A stretch of 64,000 bases of DNA, from contig NZ_CP024848.1 of NCBI RefSeq assembly GCF_003352005.1, forward strand, positions 1,683,001 through 1,747,000, given 5' to 3'. The DNA is from Oceanobacillus zhaokaii (GTDB lineage: Bacteria; Bacillota; Bacilli; Bacillales; Amphibacillaceae). The position numbers and the translations under genes are program-made. Below, piece after piece: positions 27,253 through 36,678 of the stretch (position 1 is the first letter of the stretch; the number at the start of each line of letters is the position of its first letter). The notes beneath the pieces were generated by a model that worked only from the letters and a program-made list of their open reading frames with translations, made no database searches and had not been told where the DNA came from.

Positions 27253-27260
27253 CATACATT
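27253..27260 (+). promoter_or_regulatory. Possible sigma-E type -10 before gerR
   Basis: CATACATT fits the sigma-E -10 consensus. The -35 (GTATTCT, about 17 bases upstream) is a poor fit in spacing. The B. subtilis orthologue is sigma-E dependent. Confidence 0.35.
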
Positions 27261-27287
27261 GATACCAAAGTGATAAGGAGGGGTGTA

Positions 27288-27767
27288 ATGAACGAGACAC
27301 GTCAGGATGCCTGGACTAAGGATGAAGATATTCTGTTGGCAGAAACGGTACTGCGCTATATTAGAGAGGGTAAGACGCAGCTGGAGGCGTTTAAGGAAGT
27401 AGCGGAACAGTTGTCACGTACATCTGCAGCATGTGGATTTAGGTGGAATGCAACAATCCGTAAACAATATCAGGATGCAATTCAGTTAGCGAAAGAGGAA
27501 AGGAAGCACGGGGGCAGAAAGGATATATGGAAATTTGTGAAAGCGGATAATCCCGAGCTTGATACGATAGATTCCGCAATTCTATTATTAGAGAAGATGA
27601 GAACCAAATACCCTGATGAACATCACATACTGCAAATAGAGAAAGAAAAAGTGGTTACATTAGAATTAGAAAACAAACAATTGAAAGAAGCACTTTTAAG
27701 ATATGATCATGCATGGGAAGAAATGGGGAAACTCTGGAGCTGGGTAAAGCAAAGTAAAAATGATTAA
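27288..27767 (+). CDS. gerR: RsfA/GerR family sporulation regulator (YlbO)
   Basis: The 159-residue transcription factor has an N-terminal Myb/SANT-like DNA-binding domain (about residues 5-62: [20 protein letters not shown] ... [19 protein letters not shown]). A C-terminal coiled coil (about 110-150, [21 protein letters not shown]) follows. RsfA and GerR regulate mother-cell sigma-E or forespore genes. In B. subtilis ylbO (gerR) follows rpmF, so this is most likely GerR. I chose the ATG at 27288, with AAGGAGGGG upstream; the GTG at 27270 is inside that site. ylbP and ylbQ (panE), which follow in B. subtilis, are absent. Confidence 0.85.
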   Translation: MNETRQDAWTKDEDILLAETVLRYIREGKTQLEAFKEVAEQLSRTSAACGFRWNATIRKQYQDAIQLAKEERKHGGRKDIWKFVKADNPELDTIDSAILLLEKMRTKYPDEHHILQIEKEKVVTLELENKQLKEALLRYDHAWEEMGKLWSWVKQSKND

Positions 27768-27819
27768 ACCGATAAAAGACATGAATGCAAATAATGGCAT
27801 TCATGTCTTTTATCGGTTT
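27766..27819 (+). terminator. Terminator after gerR
   Basis: A perfect stem of more than 20 bp, from AAACCGATAAAAGACATGAA at the left foot to its complement ending ATCGGTTT, with an 8-base loop. It overlaps the gerR stop codon. Confidence 0.85.
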
Positions 27820-28044
27820 AGTAAACGATTTTGAAAAATCAAGTAGTTTATAAGAATTCATTATAATACAGCGTCGATTATTTTGAAATTAAAGGCTATT
27901 ATAGAAATTAGTTTAATATTTTTACCCTAAAGATAATTCTATTTGGTACAATATATAAGAATTGTAATAGCGCTTTGATATGAAGAGTACATAATCGATT
28001 CTCCTTATTAAGGAGTAAAAGTATAAAGGAGTAAACTCAAAATA

Positions 28045-28422
28045 ATGGTGGATGTTATCATCTATATAATTGCATTCTTAACGACAGTTCCATTTGTTCT
28101 AACAGCACTTATTTATTATTTTTTCATTAAATTTCACCAACCAGTCTGGAAGGCGGTTCATAGTGCGGTAAATTGGACTACACTTTTTTATATGATAGCT
28201 GTAGTTTTAATATTAAATATGACGTTCGATCTCAATGTTATTGGTATTGTATTAGTTTTTTATCTCTTTTTACTAGGATTGTTTATTTATTTGCAATGGA
28301 AATTCGAAACGGAAGTAAAGATTACGAAGGCATTCAAACTAGCTTGGAGAATATATTTTCTGCTTTTTCTATTCTTATATATCTGCCTTGTTATCATTGG
28401 AATTATTATAGAACTAATATAA
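28045..28422 (+). CDS. DUF3397 membrane protein (YllA-like)
   Basis: The 125-residue protein is almost entirely hydrophobic, with four membrane segments (IIYIIAFLTTVPFVLTALIYY, then TTLFYMIAVVLIL, IGIVLVFYLFLLGLFIYL and the C-terminal LLFLFLYICLVIIGIII). A charged loop KFETEVKITKAFKLAWRI separates the last two, a pattern I associate with DUF3397. In B. subtilis yllA sits just before bshC, where this gene is. No function is known. AAGGAG lies 13 bases upstream of the ATG; a GTG at 28048 is another possible start. Confidence 0.65.
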   Translation: MVDVIIYIIAFLTTVPFVLTALIYYFFIKFHQPVWKAVHSAVNWTTLFYMIAVVLILNMTFDLNVIGIVLVFYLFLLGLFIYLQWKFETEVKITKAFKLAWRIYFLLFLFLYICLVIIGIIIELI

Positions 28423-28536
28423 ACTATAATTACAAAGTAAGGTTCGGATTATTCTTAAAACAGAATACGTGAAATACAACAGAAAACACTGTACAATACA
28501 TTCTGGAGATAAAGATACAAAAGGAGCAAGGAATTT

Positions 28537-30156
28537 ATGTGGATTAACCCGATAAAGCTAACGAAACAAGCAAAGCTAATAAATGATTATAGAAATAATA
28601 AGGCAGAGATAATGCAGTTTTTTGATTATAAGCCATTTGATGATTATCAGAAACGAATCCAGGATTTAAATGCACGTTCTTTTAATCGTAAAGGTTTAAC
28701 AAAGGTTTTACATAAAATCAATGGGGAATGGGGAGCGCCAGCATCAACATTCATAAATATAGAAAGGATTAATCAGGATAACAGTGTTGTTGTAATCGGG
28801 GGGCAGCAAGCTGGATTACTAACTGGGCCATTGTATACAATTAATAAAGTTATTTCGATTATTCAGTTTGCAAAACAAAAGGAAGCTGAATTAAATATTC
28901 CAGTTATCCCAGTGTTTTGGATTGCTGGGGAAGATCATGATTTTGAAGAAATGAACCATATACATTTACCGGAAAAGAACCGATTGAAAAAATATAAAAT
29001 AGCCCAACAGAATATCGGAAAATGCTCCGTTTCGCACATTCCACTTGATGAGAGAGAGAGCAAGGATTGGCTTGATAATTTATTTGTTCAATTAATGGAA
29101 AGCGAGTATACAAAGGACTTGTACGACATTATGAATGCTTGTCTAGTAAAGTCTGCTACCTATACGGATTTCTTTGCACGTGTTATTTATCAATTGTTTG
29201 ATGATGAAGGGTTAGTTTTGATTGATTCTGCTCATCCACTTATACGTGAAATGGAAAAAGAACATTTTGTTCATATGATTGAAGCCCAACCGGAAATTAG
29301 TTTAGGTGTATATCGTACATCAGAGCAATTAAAGCAAGAACAATATTCTCTCGGCTTAGATGTTACGCTTGATGACGCGAATCTTTTTTATCATAAAAAT
29401 AATGAACGGATCTTATTAACTAGAAATCAAAATCAGGAATGGGTTGGAAAACAAGAAGAAATAACATTTACAACTGAGGAATTAATGGTAATTGCCAAGA
29501 GTACTCCATCATTATTAAGTAATAATGTAGTCACTCGACCTTTAATGCAAGAATTATTATTTCCTTCGTTAGCGTTTATAGGTGGTCCTGGAGAGATTAG
29601 TTATTGGGCGCAATTGAGGGCTGCTTTTCATGCGCTGGGGATAAAAATGCCTCCAGTAGTTCCACGATTATCTCTAACCTATGTCGAACGGAATATAGAA
29701 AAAAGAATTAATAAATATGATTTGGATATCGAATTCATTGTAAACCATGGTTTAACCGATTTTAAAAATGATTGGCTCGCGGCAAAGGTTAATCCTCCCG
29801 TACATAAATTAGCGGATGATTTGAAGGAGATAATTAGGCAAGCACATGCACCATTAAGAAATATTGCCGCTGAATTACGAGTAGATCTTCGTGAATTGGC
29901 AGATAAGAATTTACTGTATTTACATCGTGATGTTGAGTTTTTAGAAAAAAGAATTGTAAGAACGATAGAAGAAAAATATGAAATAGAGATTTCTGAGTTT
30001 GACCGAATTAATTTAGCTTTACATCCTGAGGGTGGGCTTCAAGAACGGATGTGGAACCCATTGCCATTTTTAAATTTGTATGGGAAAGAATTTTTAAAAG
30101 AGGCGTTGAAGCAATCCTATTCATTTAAAGAGGAACATTACATCGTTTATTTATAA
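28537..30156 (+). CDS. bshC: Bacillithiol biosynthesis cysteine-adding enzyme BshC
   Basis: The 539-residue enzyme adds cysteine to glucosaminyl-malate, the last step of bacillithiol synthesis, in the cytoplasm. Recognisable are VVVIGGQQAGLLTGPLYT in the N-terminal Rossmann-like core, FWIAGEDHDFEEMNH with the family's metal or substrate site, and FPSLAFIGGPGEISYWAQL. A long coiled-coil insertion with RNIAAELRVDLRELADKNL occupies the C-terminal half before the closing NPLPFLNLYG. AAAGGAGCAAGG lies upstream of the ATG. The gene precedes mraZ, as in B. subtilis. Confidence 0.95.
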   Translation: MWINPIKLTKQAKLINDYRNNKAEIMQFFDYKPFDDYQKRIQDLNARSFNRKGLTKVLHKINGEWGAPASTFINIERINQDNSVVVIGGQQAGLLTGPLYTINKVISIIQFAKQKEAELNIPVIPVFWIAGEDHDFEEMNHIHLPEKNRLKKYKIAQQNIGKCSVSHIPLDERESKDWLDNLFVQLMESEYTKDLYDIMNACLVKSATYTDFFARVIYQLFDDEGLVLIDSAHPLIREMEKEHFVHMIEAQPEISLGVYRTSEQLKQEQYSLGLDVTLDDANLFYHKNNERILLTRNQNQEWVGKQEEITFTTEELMVIAKSTPSLLSNNVVTRPLMQELLFPSLAFIGGPGEISYWAQLRAAFHALGIKMPPVVPRLSLTYVERNIEKRINKYDLDIEFIVNHGLTDFKNDWLAAKVNPPVHKLADDLKEIIRQAHAPLRNIAAELRVDLRELADKNLLYLHRDVEFLEKRIVRTIEEKYEIEISEFDRINLALHPEGGLQERMWNPLPFLNLYGKEFLKEALKQSYSFKEEHYIVYL

Positions 30157-30263
30157 TCTGATATACAATTTAGAATTTCTATCGACTAATCATTTGCTAT
30201 CGAAAATAGCAGTTTTTGGGAATAGTCCCCCACTAGCTCCCACAATGTAATATTAATATAATG

Positions 30264-30297
30264 AAAAGCTGTCAAACCTTGGTTTGACAGCTTTTTC
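30264..30297 (+). terminator. Terminator after bshC
   Basis: The stem AAAAGCTGTCAAACC / GGTTTGACAGCTTTT is nearly a perfect palindrome, ending TTCT. It isolates the mraZ promoter region. Confidence 0.75.
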
Positions 30298-30361
30298 TAT
30301 GAGGGTAAAATTAACGAATTCACCTGGATTAAAATGTAAATTTACTATTTTAGATAAATGG

Positions 30362-30409
30362 GTGGTGAAGAGTGGGGGGATGTGGTAATATAAAAAATAG
30401 AAAGTGGGG
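30362..30409 (+). promoter_or_regulatory. MraZ-binding box upstream of mraZ
   Basis: Three GTGG repeats occur at exact 10-base period, at 30362, 30372 and 30382 (GTGGTGAAGA, GTGGGGGGAT, GTGGTAATAT). A fourth, out of phase, is AAAGTGGGG at 30401-30409. MraZ proteins bind such direct repeats to control the dcw operon. The fourth also overlaps the mraZ ribosome-site region. Confidence 0.8.
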
Positions 30410-30417
30410 CGTACTAT

Positions 30418-30849
30418 ATGTTCATGGGAGAATATCAGCATAACATTGATCTGAAAGGTCGGATAATCGTCCCATCCAAGTTTCGTGAAGAACTTGGAGA
30501 ATCTTTTGTTGTGACCCGTGGACTTGATAAATGTTTATTTGCGTATCCAATGGATGAATGGGAAATCCTAGAGGACAAGTTAAAGAAACTCCCATTAACT
30601 AAAAAAGATGCTAGAGCATTCACCCGGTTTTTCTTTTCTGGAGCAGTTGAATGTGAAGTAGATAAACAGGGAAGAATAAACATTCCGCAAACACTTAGAA
30701 GTTATGCTGTTCTTGAAAAAGAATGTGCAGTAATTGGTGTATCAAACCGGATCGAAATTTGGTCGAATGATAATTGGCAGGAATATGTTTCAACATCTGA
30801 GGAATCATTTGCTGAGATTGCCGAGAATCTAATGGATTTTGATATATAA
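30418..30849 (+). CDS. mraZ: Transcriptional regulator MraZ
   Basis: The 143-residue protein has two tandem SpoVT/AbrB-like half-domains, each with the DKGR-type turn: [19 protein letters not shown] near the N-terminus and [18 protein letters not shown] in the second half. It binds direct repeats in its own promoter and represses or tunes the division and wall operon; in B. subtilis it affects ftsL levels. The repeats are visible just upstream. The start ATG at 30418 has GTGGGG upstream. It heads the cluster rsmH-ftsL-pbpB-spoVD-mur. Confidence 0.95.
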   Translation: MFMGEYQHNIDLKGRIIVPSKFREELGESFVVTRGLDKCLFAYPMDEWEILEDKLKKLPLTKKDARAFTRFFFSGAVECEVDKQGRINIPQTLRSYAVLEKECAVIGVSNRIEIWSNDNWQEYVSTSEESFAEIAENLMDFDI

Positions 30850-30893
30850 GTTAAAGCGGGACTTTGATAAAGAAAAGTGGGTGGATCATTTAA

Positions 30894-31871
30894 ATGTTTG
30901 AACATTATAGTGTACTTAAAGAAGAGACTATCAACGGACTTGCTATTAAGCCTAGTGGTACATATGTCGATTGCACAGTTGGCGGTGGCGGTCATTCAGA
31001 AGAAATTGCATCAAGATTAAATGAAGACGGGCTATTAATAGCATTTGATCAAGATTTAGATGCGTTAGCAGCAGCGAAAGAGAGATTGTCTAAGTATCAA
31101 GACAATATTCTTTTTGTCCATTCAAATTTCCGTGGACTGGAACAAAAATTGTCCGAACATGATATTACGCATGTTGATGGAATTTTATTTGATTTAGGTG
31201 TTTCTTCTCCTCAACTTGATAGAGGGGAAAGAGGCTTTAGCTATCAACATGATGCACAGCTCGATATGAGGATGAACCAAGATCAGGAATTGACAGCATT
31301 TGAAATTGTCAATACATGGTCTTACAATCAATTAGTTTCGATTTTCTTCAAATATGGAGAAGAAAAATTTTCAAAACAAATCGCTAGAAAAATTGAAGCA
31401 TACCGAGAAACAGCAACGATAAATACGACACATGAACTAGTTGAAATTATTAAAGAGGGTATTCCTGCAGCAGCGAGAAGAACAGGTGGTCATCCAGCTA
31501 AACGTATTTTCCAAGCATTGCGAATCGCAGTAAATGATGAACTTGAGGCTTTTAATGATGCATTGCACCAAGCAGCAAGGGTAATAAGTCTGGAGGGGAG
31601 AGTTGTTGTCATTACTTTCCATTCTTTAGAAGACAGACTTTGTAAGCAGGCATTTAAGAAATGGAGTACGGCGAAAGAGACCCCTAGAAACCTTCCTGTA
31701 CTACCAAAAGATCATGAGGCGCCATTTAAATTGATTACGAAGAAGCCGATTATCGCAGGAAATAGCGAATTAGAGGATAATCGCAGATCTAGATCAGCAA
31801 AACTACGAATAATAGAAAAAGTAAAGAACTGGGGAAATGAATTTGCTTATGAGGAAGGGTGGAAAAAATAA
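30894..31871 (+). CDS. rsmH: 16S rRNA (cytosine(1402)-N(4))-methyltransferase RsmH
   Basis: The 325-residue SAM-dependent methyltransferase modifies C1402 in the decoding centre. It begins [16 protein letters not shown]. It has [19 protein letters not shown] as the SAM loop, [22 protein letters not shown], and the C-terminal [20 protein letters not shown]. It is slightly longer than the B. subtilis protein (about 311 residues). The stop codon overlaps the ftsL start (TAATG), so they are translationally coupled. The ribosome site is GGGTGG. Confidence 0.95.
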   Translation: MFEHYSVLKEETINGLAIKPSGTYVDCTVGGGGHSEEIASRLNEDGLLIAFDQDLDALAAAKERLSKYQDNILFVHSNFRGLEQKLSEHDITHVDGILFDLGVSSPQLDRGERGFSYQHDAQLDMRMNQDQELTAFEIVNTWSYNQLVSIFFKYGEEKFSKQIARKIEAYRETATINTTHELVEIIKEGIPAAARRTGGHPAKRIFQALRIAVNDELEAFNDALHQAARVISLEGRVVVITFHSLEDRLCKQAFKKWSTAKETPRNLPVLPKDHEAPFKLITKKPIIAGNSELEDNRRSRSAKLRIIEKVKNWGNEFAYEEGWKK

Positions 31872-32245
31872 TGAATACAAATTATGCACGTAGCTGGCAA
31901 CAATCAAGTCCGCAGCAAGCCCCAAAAAAGGATAAGAAAGTAGCTGTCAAAGTAAAGAAGCAAGGTTGGGTTACAAAGGGAGAAAAAGTAATTTATTCCA
32001 TTTTTTCTGTAGCTCTTATTGCAATTTCCATTTTTATTGTATCTTTTTCTTCTTCTACTGATGCACTAAATCGGGAATTACAAACACTGGAGAAAACAGC
32101 ACAAAGCCTCGAACTCAAGAACGAAGCTCTCCAATTTGAAAAGAAAGAGCTCAGCAGACCTGAACGAATCATTGAAGTAGCGAAGAAAAATGGCTTGAAA
32201 ATTCAAGATGCTGAAGTAAAACAGGCACACGCATTCAACAATTAG
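31871..32245 (+). CDS. ftsL: Cell-division protein FtsL
   Basis: The 124-residue bitopic division protein has a basic cytoplasmic N-terminus (KKDKKVAVKVKKQGWVTKGEK), one membrane helix (about residues 43-62, IYSIFSVALIAISIFIVSFS) and an external coiled-coil leucine-zipper-like region (TDALNRELQTLEKTAQSLELKN). FtsL with DivIC and DivIB forms the complex that activates septal wall synthesis. I chose the ATG at 31871, overlapping the rsmH stop; GGAAGGGTGG is its ribosome site. The GTG at 31859 is an alternative but poorer. Confidence 0.9.
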   Translation: MNTNYARSWQQSSPQQAPKKDKKVAVKVKKQGWVTKGEKVIYSIFSVALIAISIFIVSFSSSTDALNRELQTLEKTAQSLELKNEALQFEKKELSRPERIIEVAKKNGLKIQDAEVKQAHAFNN

Positions 32246-32260
32246 CAAGGGGCATTTATC

Positions 32261-34489
32261 ATGAGGAAAAATAAAACAACACACGTAGTGGCAGGAGTCC
32301 TGCTCCCATTATTCATTATAGCCTTCATTGTTTTGACAGGAAGGTTCATGTATATTCAAGCAACAGGTGTTGTTGATGGTGTTTCTTTAGATGAATGGGC
32401 TAAACAAAAACGTACATCATCTTATCCTCTGTATGCAGAACGTGGAAAAATCTATGATAATAATGGGATGACTTTAGCTTACGATAGACCGATTTTTCGA
32501 ATGTATGCGGTTGTTGATGAAAAACATTCCGAGAAATCGGACACACCTAGACATGTAACTAATCCTGAAAAAACAGCAGAATTAATAGCAGAAGTATTGG
32601 AAGTAGAAACGGAAGATATATTAATGCCAATACAGAATGGCATAGAAAATGACCGTTTTCAAGTCGAGTTCGGAAATATAGCGAACGAGTTATCGCAACA
32701 ACAGCGAGACGATATCCTCGAATTAAAACTACCAGGAATTAATTTTGAAAAAGACTCCATCAGATATTATCCAAATGGAATGTTTGCGTCTCATATCATT
32801 GGATTCGCAAGAGAGACGGAAGTACAAAAAGAAAAAGAAATCAAGAATGAAATAACTGGCATCGCGGGAATTGAGAATGAAATGAATGATATTTTGGGTG
32901 GGAAAAATGGTTTTATCTCCTACCAACGTGATAAATACAATAATCGACTGCTTAATCCGAATGAGATTATCCGGGAACCAGAGGATGGAAATGATGTTTA
33001 TTTAACACTAGATCAAAAGATTCAAACTCTTGTAGAGGATGTACTTACAGAAGTAGACGAGGAATACAATCCTAAAAGAGTAACAGCAGTCGTTATGGAT
33101 CCGAAGACCGGAGAAGTGCTCGCAATGAGTAGTCGGCCAAGCTATAATCCCAATAACCCAGCAAATGTTGAAAATTGGTATAATGATGCAGTTTCTAGCC
33201 CGTTTGAACCCGGATCAACGATGAAGATATTTACTTGGGCGGCGGCGATTGAAGAAGGTGTATATAATGGAAGTGAAGGCTTTAAATCTGGAAGCTATAG
33301 AGTTAATGAGAAAATTACACCAATCCATGACCATAATAACGGAAAAGGCTGGGGAACAATTTCCTATGATGAAGGGTTTGAACGTTCCTCTAACGTTGCA
33401 GCAGCAAAACTAGTTTGGGAAAAACTAGGGGCCGATAAATACCTTGAATACTTACATGCATTTGATTTTGACAAAGTGACAGGGATCGATCTACCTGGTG
33501 AGGTCGCAGGACAAATTCTATATAATTGGCCACTCGAAAAGATTACAACATCATTCGGACAAGGTACGACATTAACACCAATTCAGCAAATGAAGGCAGC
33601 AACTGCAATTGCAAATAATGGTAAAATGCTTCAGCCATATGTTATTCAAAAAATTGTTGATTCATCAACAGGGGACATAATTGAAGAAAAGTCACCGAAT
33701 GTTGTGGGGGAACCAATTTCTGAAGAGACTGCGAAACAAGTACGGTCATTACTTGAATCAACTGTCACCTCTGAGGATGGAACTTCTGGAAGATACGAAT
33801 TGCAGGATTACTCTGTTGGCGGGAAATCGGGTACTGCGCAAATCCCTAATCCTAATGGAGGCTATTTAACAGGAAAGGATAATTATATATTTTCATTTCT
33901 TGGGATGGCTCCAATTGATGACCCACAGCTAATGATGTATGTTTCTGTTCAACAACCAGAGCTGGAAACTACAGAAACTGGATCCATGCCTGTATCATTT
34001 ATTTTTACAAATGTAATGGAAAATGCTTTGCATTATCTTAATATCGACCCTGATAAGGATACAGAGGATATTGTTAATTTAATAGAAATCCCTAACTTAG
34101 CGAAAGGGAAGGCAGCAGATATAGCTAAAAACTTAACTGACCAAGGTGCAACCGTTACAACCATTGGTAATGGAAGTAAGATTGTATCAGCTAATGTAAA
34201 AGAAGGCGACACAGTTCTATCGCAAGAACGGATTATGTTGGTAACTGACAAGCCGACAATGCCTAATATTATCGGTTGGTCTGTTCGGGATACGTTAGAA
34301 TTGGCTGATCTATTAAAATTAAAAGTTGAAATACTCGGCAATGGTTTTGCGGTGACGCAAAATATTAAAGAAGGTACTGCGCTTAAGGAAAATGATTATC
34401 TTGGGATAGAATTCAAGATTCCAACTATGCCTGACGAGGAATTAGAGGATGCAACTGAAAACCCAGAAGATGAGACTGGAAATGAGTAA
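32261..34489 (+). CDS. pbpB: Penicillin-binding protein 2B (septal transpeptidase) with two PASTA domains
   Basis: The 742-residue class B PBP cross-links septal peptidoglycan with FtsW. After a short cytoplasmic tail comes one membrane helix (LLPLFIIAFIVLTGRFMYIQ), then a pedestal with RGKIYDNNGMTLAYD. The transpeptidase domain has SxxK in EPGSTMKIFTW (nucleophile Ser), SxN in ERSSNVAAAK and KSG in GGKSGTAQIP. The C-terminus has two PASTA repeats (IEIPNLAKGKAADIAKNL; MPNIIGWSVRDTLELAD) and an acidic tail. The place after ftsL and the PASTA pair fit B. subtilis PbpB. The gene starts 15 bases after ftsL. Confidence 0.95.
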   Translation: MRKNKTTHVVAGVLLPLFIIAFIVLTGRFMYIQATGVVDGVSLDEWAKQKRTSSYPLYAERGKIYDNNGMTLAYDRPIFRMYAVVDEKHSEKSDTPRHVTNPEKTAELIAEVLEVETEDILMPIQNGIENDRFQVEFGNIANELSQQQRDDILELKLPGINFEKDSIRYYPNGMFASHIIGFARETEVQKEKEIKNEITGIAGIENEMNDILGGKNGFISYQRDKYNNRLLNPNEIIREPEDGNDVYLTLDQKIQTLVEDVLTEVDEEYNPKRVTAVVMDPKTGEVLAMSSRPSYNPNNPANVENWYNDAVSSPFEPGSTMKIFTWAAAIEEGVYNGSEGFKSGSYRVNEKITPIHDHNNGKGWGTISYDEGFERSSNVAAAKLVWEKLGADKYLEYLHAFDFDKVTGIDLPGEVAGQILYNWPLEKITTSFGQGTTLTPIQQMKAATAIANNGKMLQPYVIQKIVDSSTGDIIEEKSPNVVGEPISEETAKQVRSLLESTVTSEDGTSGRYELQDYSVGGKSGTAQIPNPNGGYLTGKDNYIFSFLGMAPIDDPQLMMYVSVQQPELETTETGSMPVSFIFTNVMENALHYLNIDPDKDTEDIVNLIEIPNLAKGKAADIAKNLTDQGATVTTIGNGSKIVSANVKEGDTVLSQERIMLVTDKPTMPNIIGWSVRDTLELADLLKLKVEILGNGFAVTQNIKEGTALKENDYLGIEFKIPTMPDEELEDATENPEDETGNE

Positions 34490-34544
34490 TATTTGCAATA
34501 GGTAAATCAAGAAAGTATAAAAATTTCCCTGATTAATTTCCATG

Positions 34545-34610
34545 ACAGTAGAAGCCGAGTCCAGCTCCAGCGCCCAAACTAGCTTTAAGCTTTTGTTCGC
34601 GAAACAGTGT
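34545..34610. repeat. Fragment of a common Bacillaceae intergenic repeat between pbpB and spoVD
   Basis: The stretch CCGAGTCCAGCTCCAGCGCC and the following CAAACTAGCTTTAAGCTTTT resemble the TCCAGCTCCAGCGCC repeats seen in many Bacillaceae genomes. It is truncated and lacks the paired right half. It lies between two genes that in B. subtilis are close neighbours. Confidence 0.5.
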
Positions 34611-34672
34611 TCTATTCAGTTTTTGACAATCATATAGTGGATACAAGCCTACCTATGAAAAGAGGATGGAAA

Positions 34673-36616
34673 ATGAAACGTGTATCTACTATAGTCGTTA
34701 GAAAAAGGATAGTCACTGTTTTTCTTTTTGGATTGTTAGTGTTAGCAGTAATTTGCGTTCGTTTAGGCTATGTACAGTTCGTTATTGGTGATCGTTTGAT
34801 GGCACAAGCGAACGAATTATGGACAAGGGATATCGTGTTCGAGCCTGAACGAGGTCTTATATTAGATGAGGATGGGGAGGTATTAGCAGAGAATGTTACT
34901 GCACCTTCACTAGTCGTAATGCCTAGGCAAATCAAAGATCCAGAGGAGACAGCGGGGAAACTTGCAAGTGTATTAGATGTATCTGTTGATAAGATTTATG
35001 ATCAGATTACAAAATCAAGATCAAGTGTGAATATTCGTCCTGAAGGTATTAAAATATCCGAAGAACAAGAATTAGCGATACGTACTTTAAATATGGATGG
35101 TGTCTACCTTGCTAAAGATTCAAAACGACATTATCCATATGGGGATTATTTATCTCATGTGCTTGGCTTCGCTGGAATAGACAATCAAGGGCTGATGGGT
35201 CTTGAACTTTATTATGATGAGCAATTAAGTGGAGATGAAGGAAGTTTATCCTTTTACTCAGATGCTAAAGGACGAAGATTAGATGATTTCGCAGACATTT
35301 ACAGTCCACCAAAAGATGGGTTGAATTTGAAGACGACGATCAATTCAAAAGTACAGACAATTATGGAAAGAGAACTTGATCTAGCCGTTTCAAAATATAA
35401 TCCAGATGGTGCGATTGCAATTGCTGTTAATCCAAAAACTGGTGGCGTACTTGGCATGTCAAGCCGACCTAATTTCAATCCAGAAAATTATCAAGAAGTA
35501 GATGCTGCAGTTTTTGACCGTAACTTACCAATCTGGAGTACATATGAACCAGGATCAACATTCAAGATTATCACTTTAGCTGCAGCATTGGAAGAAGATG
35601 TTGTGGATTTAGAAAGTGATCACTATTTTGATGATGGAGAGATAACAGTTGGTGGTGCACATCTCCATTGCTGGAAGCGTGGAGGTCATGGAGATCAAAG
35701 CTATCTTGAGGTAGTTCAGAACTCCTGTAACCCAGGGTTTGTAAATTTAGGATTGATGCTTGGTAAGGAGAAGCTATTTTCATATATCGATAAGTTTGGG
35801 TTTGGGCAAAAAACAGGGATTGACTTACAAGGTGAAGGTTCTGGAATTCTATTTAAACTTGAAAATGTTGGACCTGTTGAACTTGCAACGACAGCATTTG
35901 GCCAAGGTGTATCTGTAACCCCAATTCAGCAAGTAATGGCAGTAGCTGCAGCTGTAAATGGTGGTTACTTATATGAACCACATATTGCGAAAGAGTGGAT
36001 TGATGCAAAAACAGAGCAGACAGTTGAGTCCGTGGAACCTGTTTTAAAAGAAAGGGTTATTTCAGAAACAACATCTGAAGAAATTCGTTACGCGCTTGAA
36101 AGTGTTGTTGCACAAGGGACAGGCAGGCCTGCATATGTTGAAGGGTACCGGGTAGGCGGAAAAACCGGAACAGCGCAAAAAGTAGGCCCAGACGGAAGGT
36201 ATATGCAAAATAATCATATCGTTTCATTTATTGGTTTCGCCCCTGCAGATGATCCTGAAATTGTAGTCTATGTTGCTATCGATAATCCAAAGAATACCGT
36301 ACAATTTGGTGGAACAGTTGCAGCACCAATTGTTGGGTCCATCATTGGTGATAGTATGAGGGCAATGGAAGTAAAACCGAGAACGGATGGATTGGAAAAA
36401 GAATACCTTTGGCCAGAACAGCCAAAAGTTGAGGTGCCAGACCTGATTGGTCACACGAAGAGTGAAATTGCAGAGATGATGGTTAATCTATCGATTGAGA
36501 CAAGTGGAACAGGAGATTACATTATTGATCAGGCACCAAGTGCAGGTTCTAAGCTAGAGGAAGGCGCTCAGGTGAGAATTTATTTAGGAGATAAAAAGAC
36601 TCAAGAGACAGAATAG
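34673..36616 (+). CDS. spoVD: Sporulation-specific penicillin-binding protein SpoVD
   Basis: The 647-residue class B PBP for the spore cortex works with SpoVE. It has a basic N-terminus, one membrane helix (IVTVFLFGLLVLAVICVRLG), and a pedestal domain starting RGLILDEDGEVLAEN. The transpeptidase motifs are EPGSTFKIITL (SxxK), QNSCNPGFV (SxN, here SCN) and GGKTGTAQK (KTG). A single C-terminal PASTA repeat (VEVPDLIGHTKSEIAEMMVN) follows. Length and a single PASTA fit B. subtilis SpoVD (about 646 residues). The start ATG at 34673 has AGAGGA six bases upstream; the earlier frame start at 34607 does not. Confidence 0.93.
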   Translation: MKRVSTIVVRKRIVTVFLFGLLVLAVICVRLGYVQFVIGDRLMAQANELWTRDIVFEPERGLILDEDGEVLAENVTAPSLVVMPRQIKDPEETAGKLASVLDVSVDKIYDQITKSRSSVNIRPEGIKISEEQELAIRTLNMDGVYLAKDSKRHYPYGDYLSHVLGFAGIDNQGLMGLELYYDEQLSGDEGSLSFYSDAKGRRLDDFADIYSPPKDGLNLKTTINSKVQTIMERELDLAVSKYNPDGAIAIAVNPKTGGVLGMSSRPNFNPENYQEVDAAVFDRNLPIWSTYEPGSTFKIITLAAALEEDVVDLESDHYFDDGEITVGGAHLHCWKRGGHGDQSYLEVVQNSCNPGFVNLGLMLGKEKLFSYIDKFGFGQKTGIDLQGEGSGILFKLENVGPVELATTAFGQGVSVTPIQQVMAVAAAVNGGYLYEPHIAKEWIDAKTEQTVESVEPVLKERVISETTSEEIRYALESVVAQGTGRPAYVEGYRVGGKTGTAQKVGPDGRYMQNNHIVSFIGFAPADDPEIVVYVAIDNPKNTVQFGGTVAAPIVGSIIGDSMRAMEVKPRTDGLEKEYLWPEQPKVEVPDLIGHTKSEIAEMMVNLSIETSGTGDYIIDQAPSAGSKLEEGAQVRIYLGDKKTQETE

Positions 36617-36678
36617 AGTTTTACCAAATCAAGTTTGCCTTAAAATTGTTGGTCATTAATGAATAAAGGATGTTTGTT

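Noticed and set aside
28173..28472. 99-residue ORF overlapping the DUF3397 gene in another frame
   Set aside because: The 28045-28422 frame shows clear membrane segments and family pattern; this one is its shadow.
32078..32284. Antisense ORFs in ftsL, pbpB and spoVD
   Set aside because: All lie inside well-supported genes and carry no family signal.
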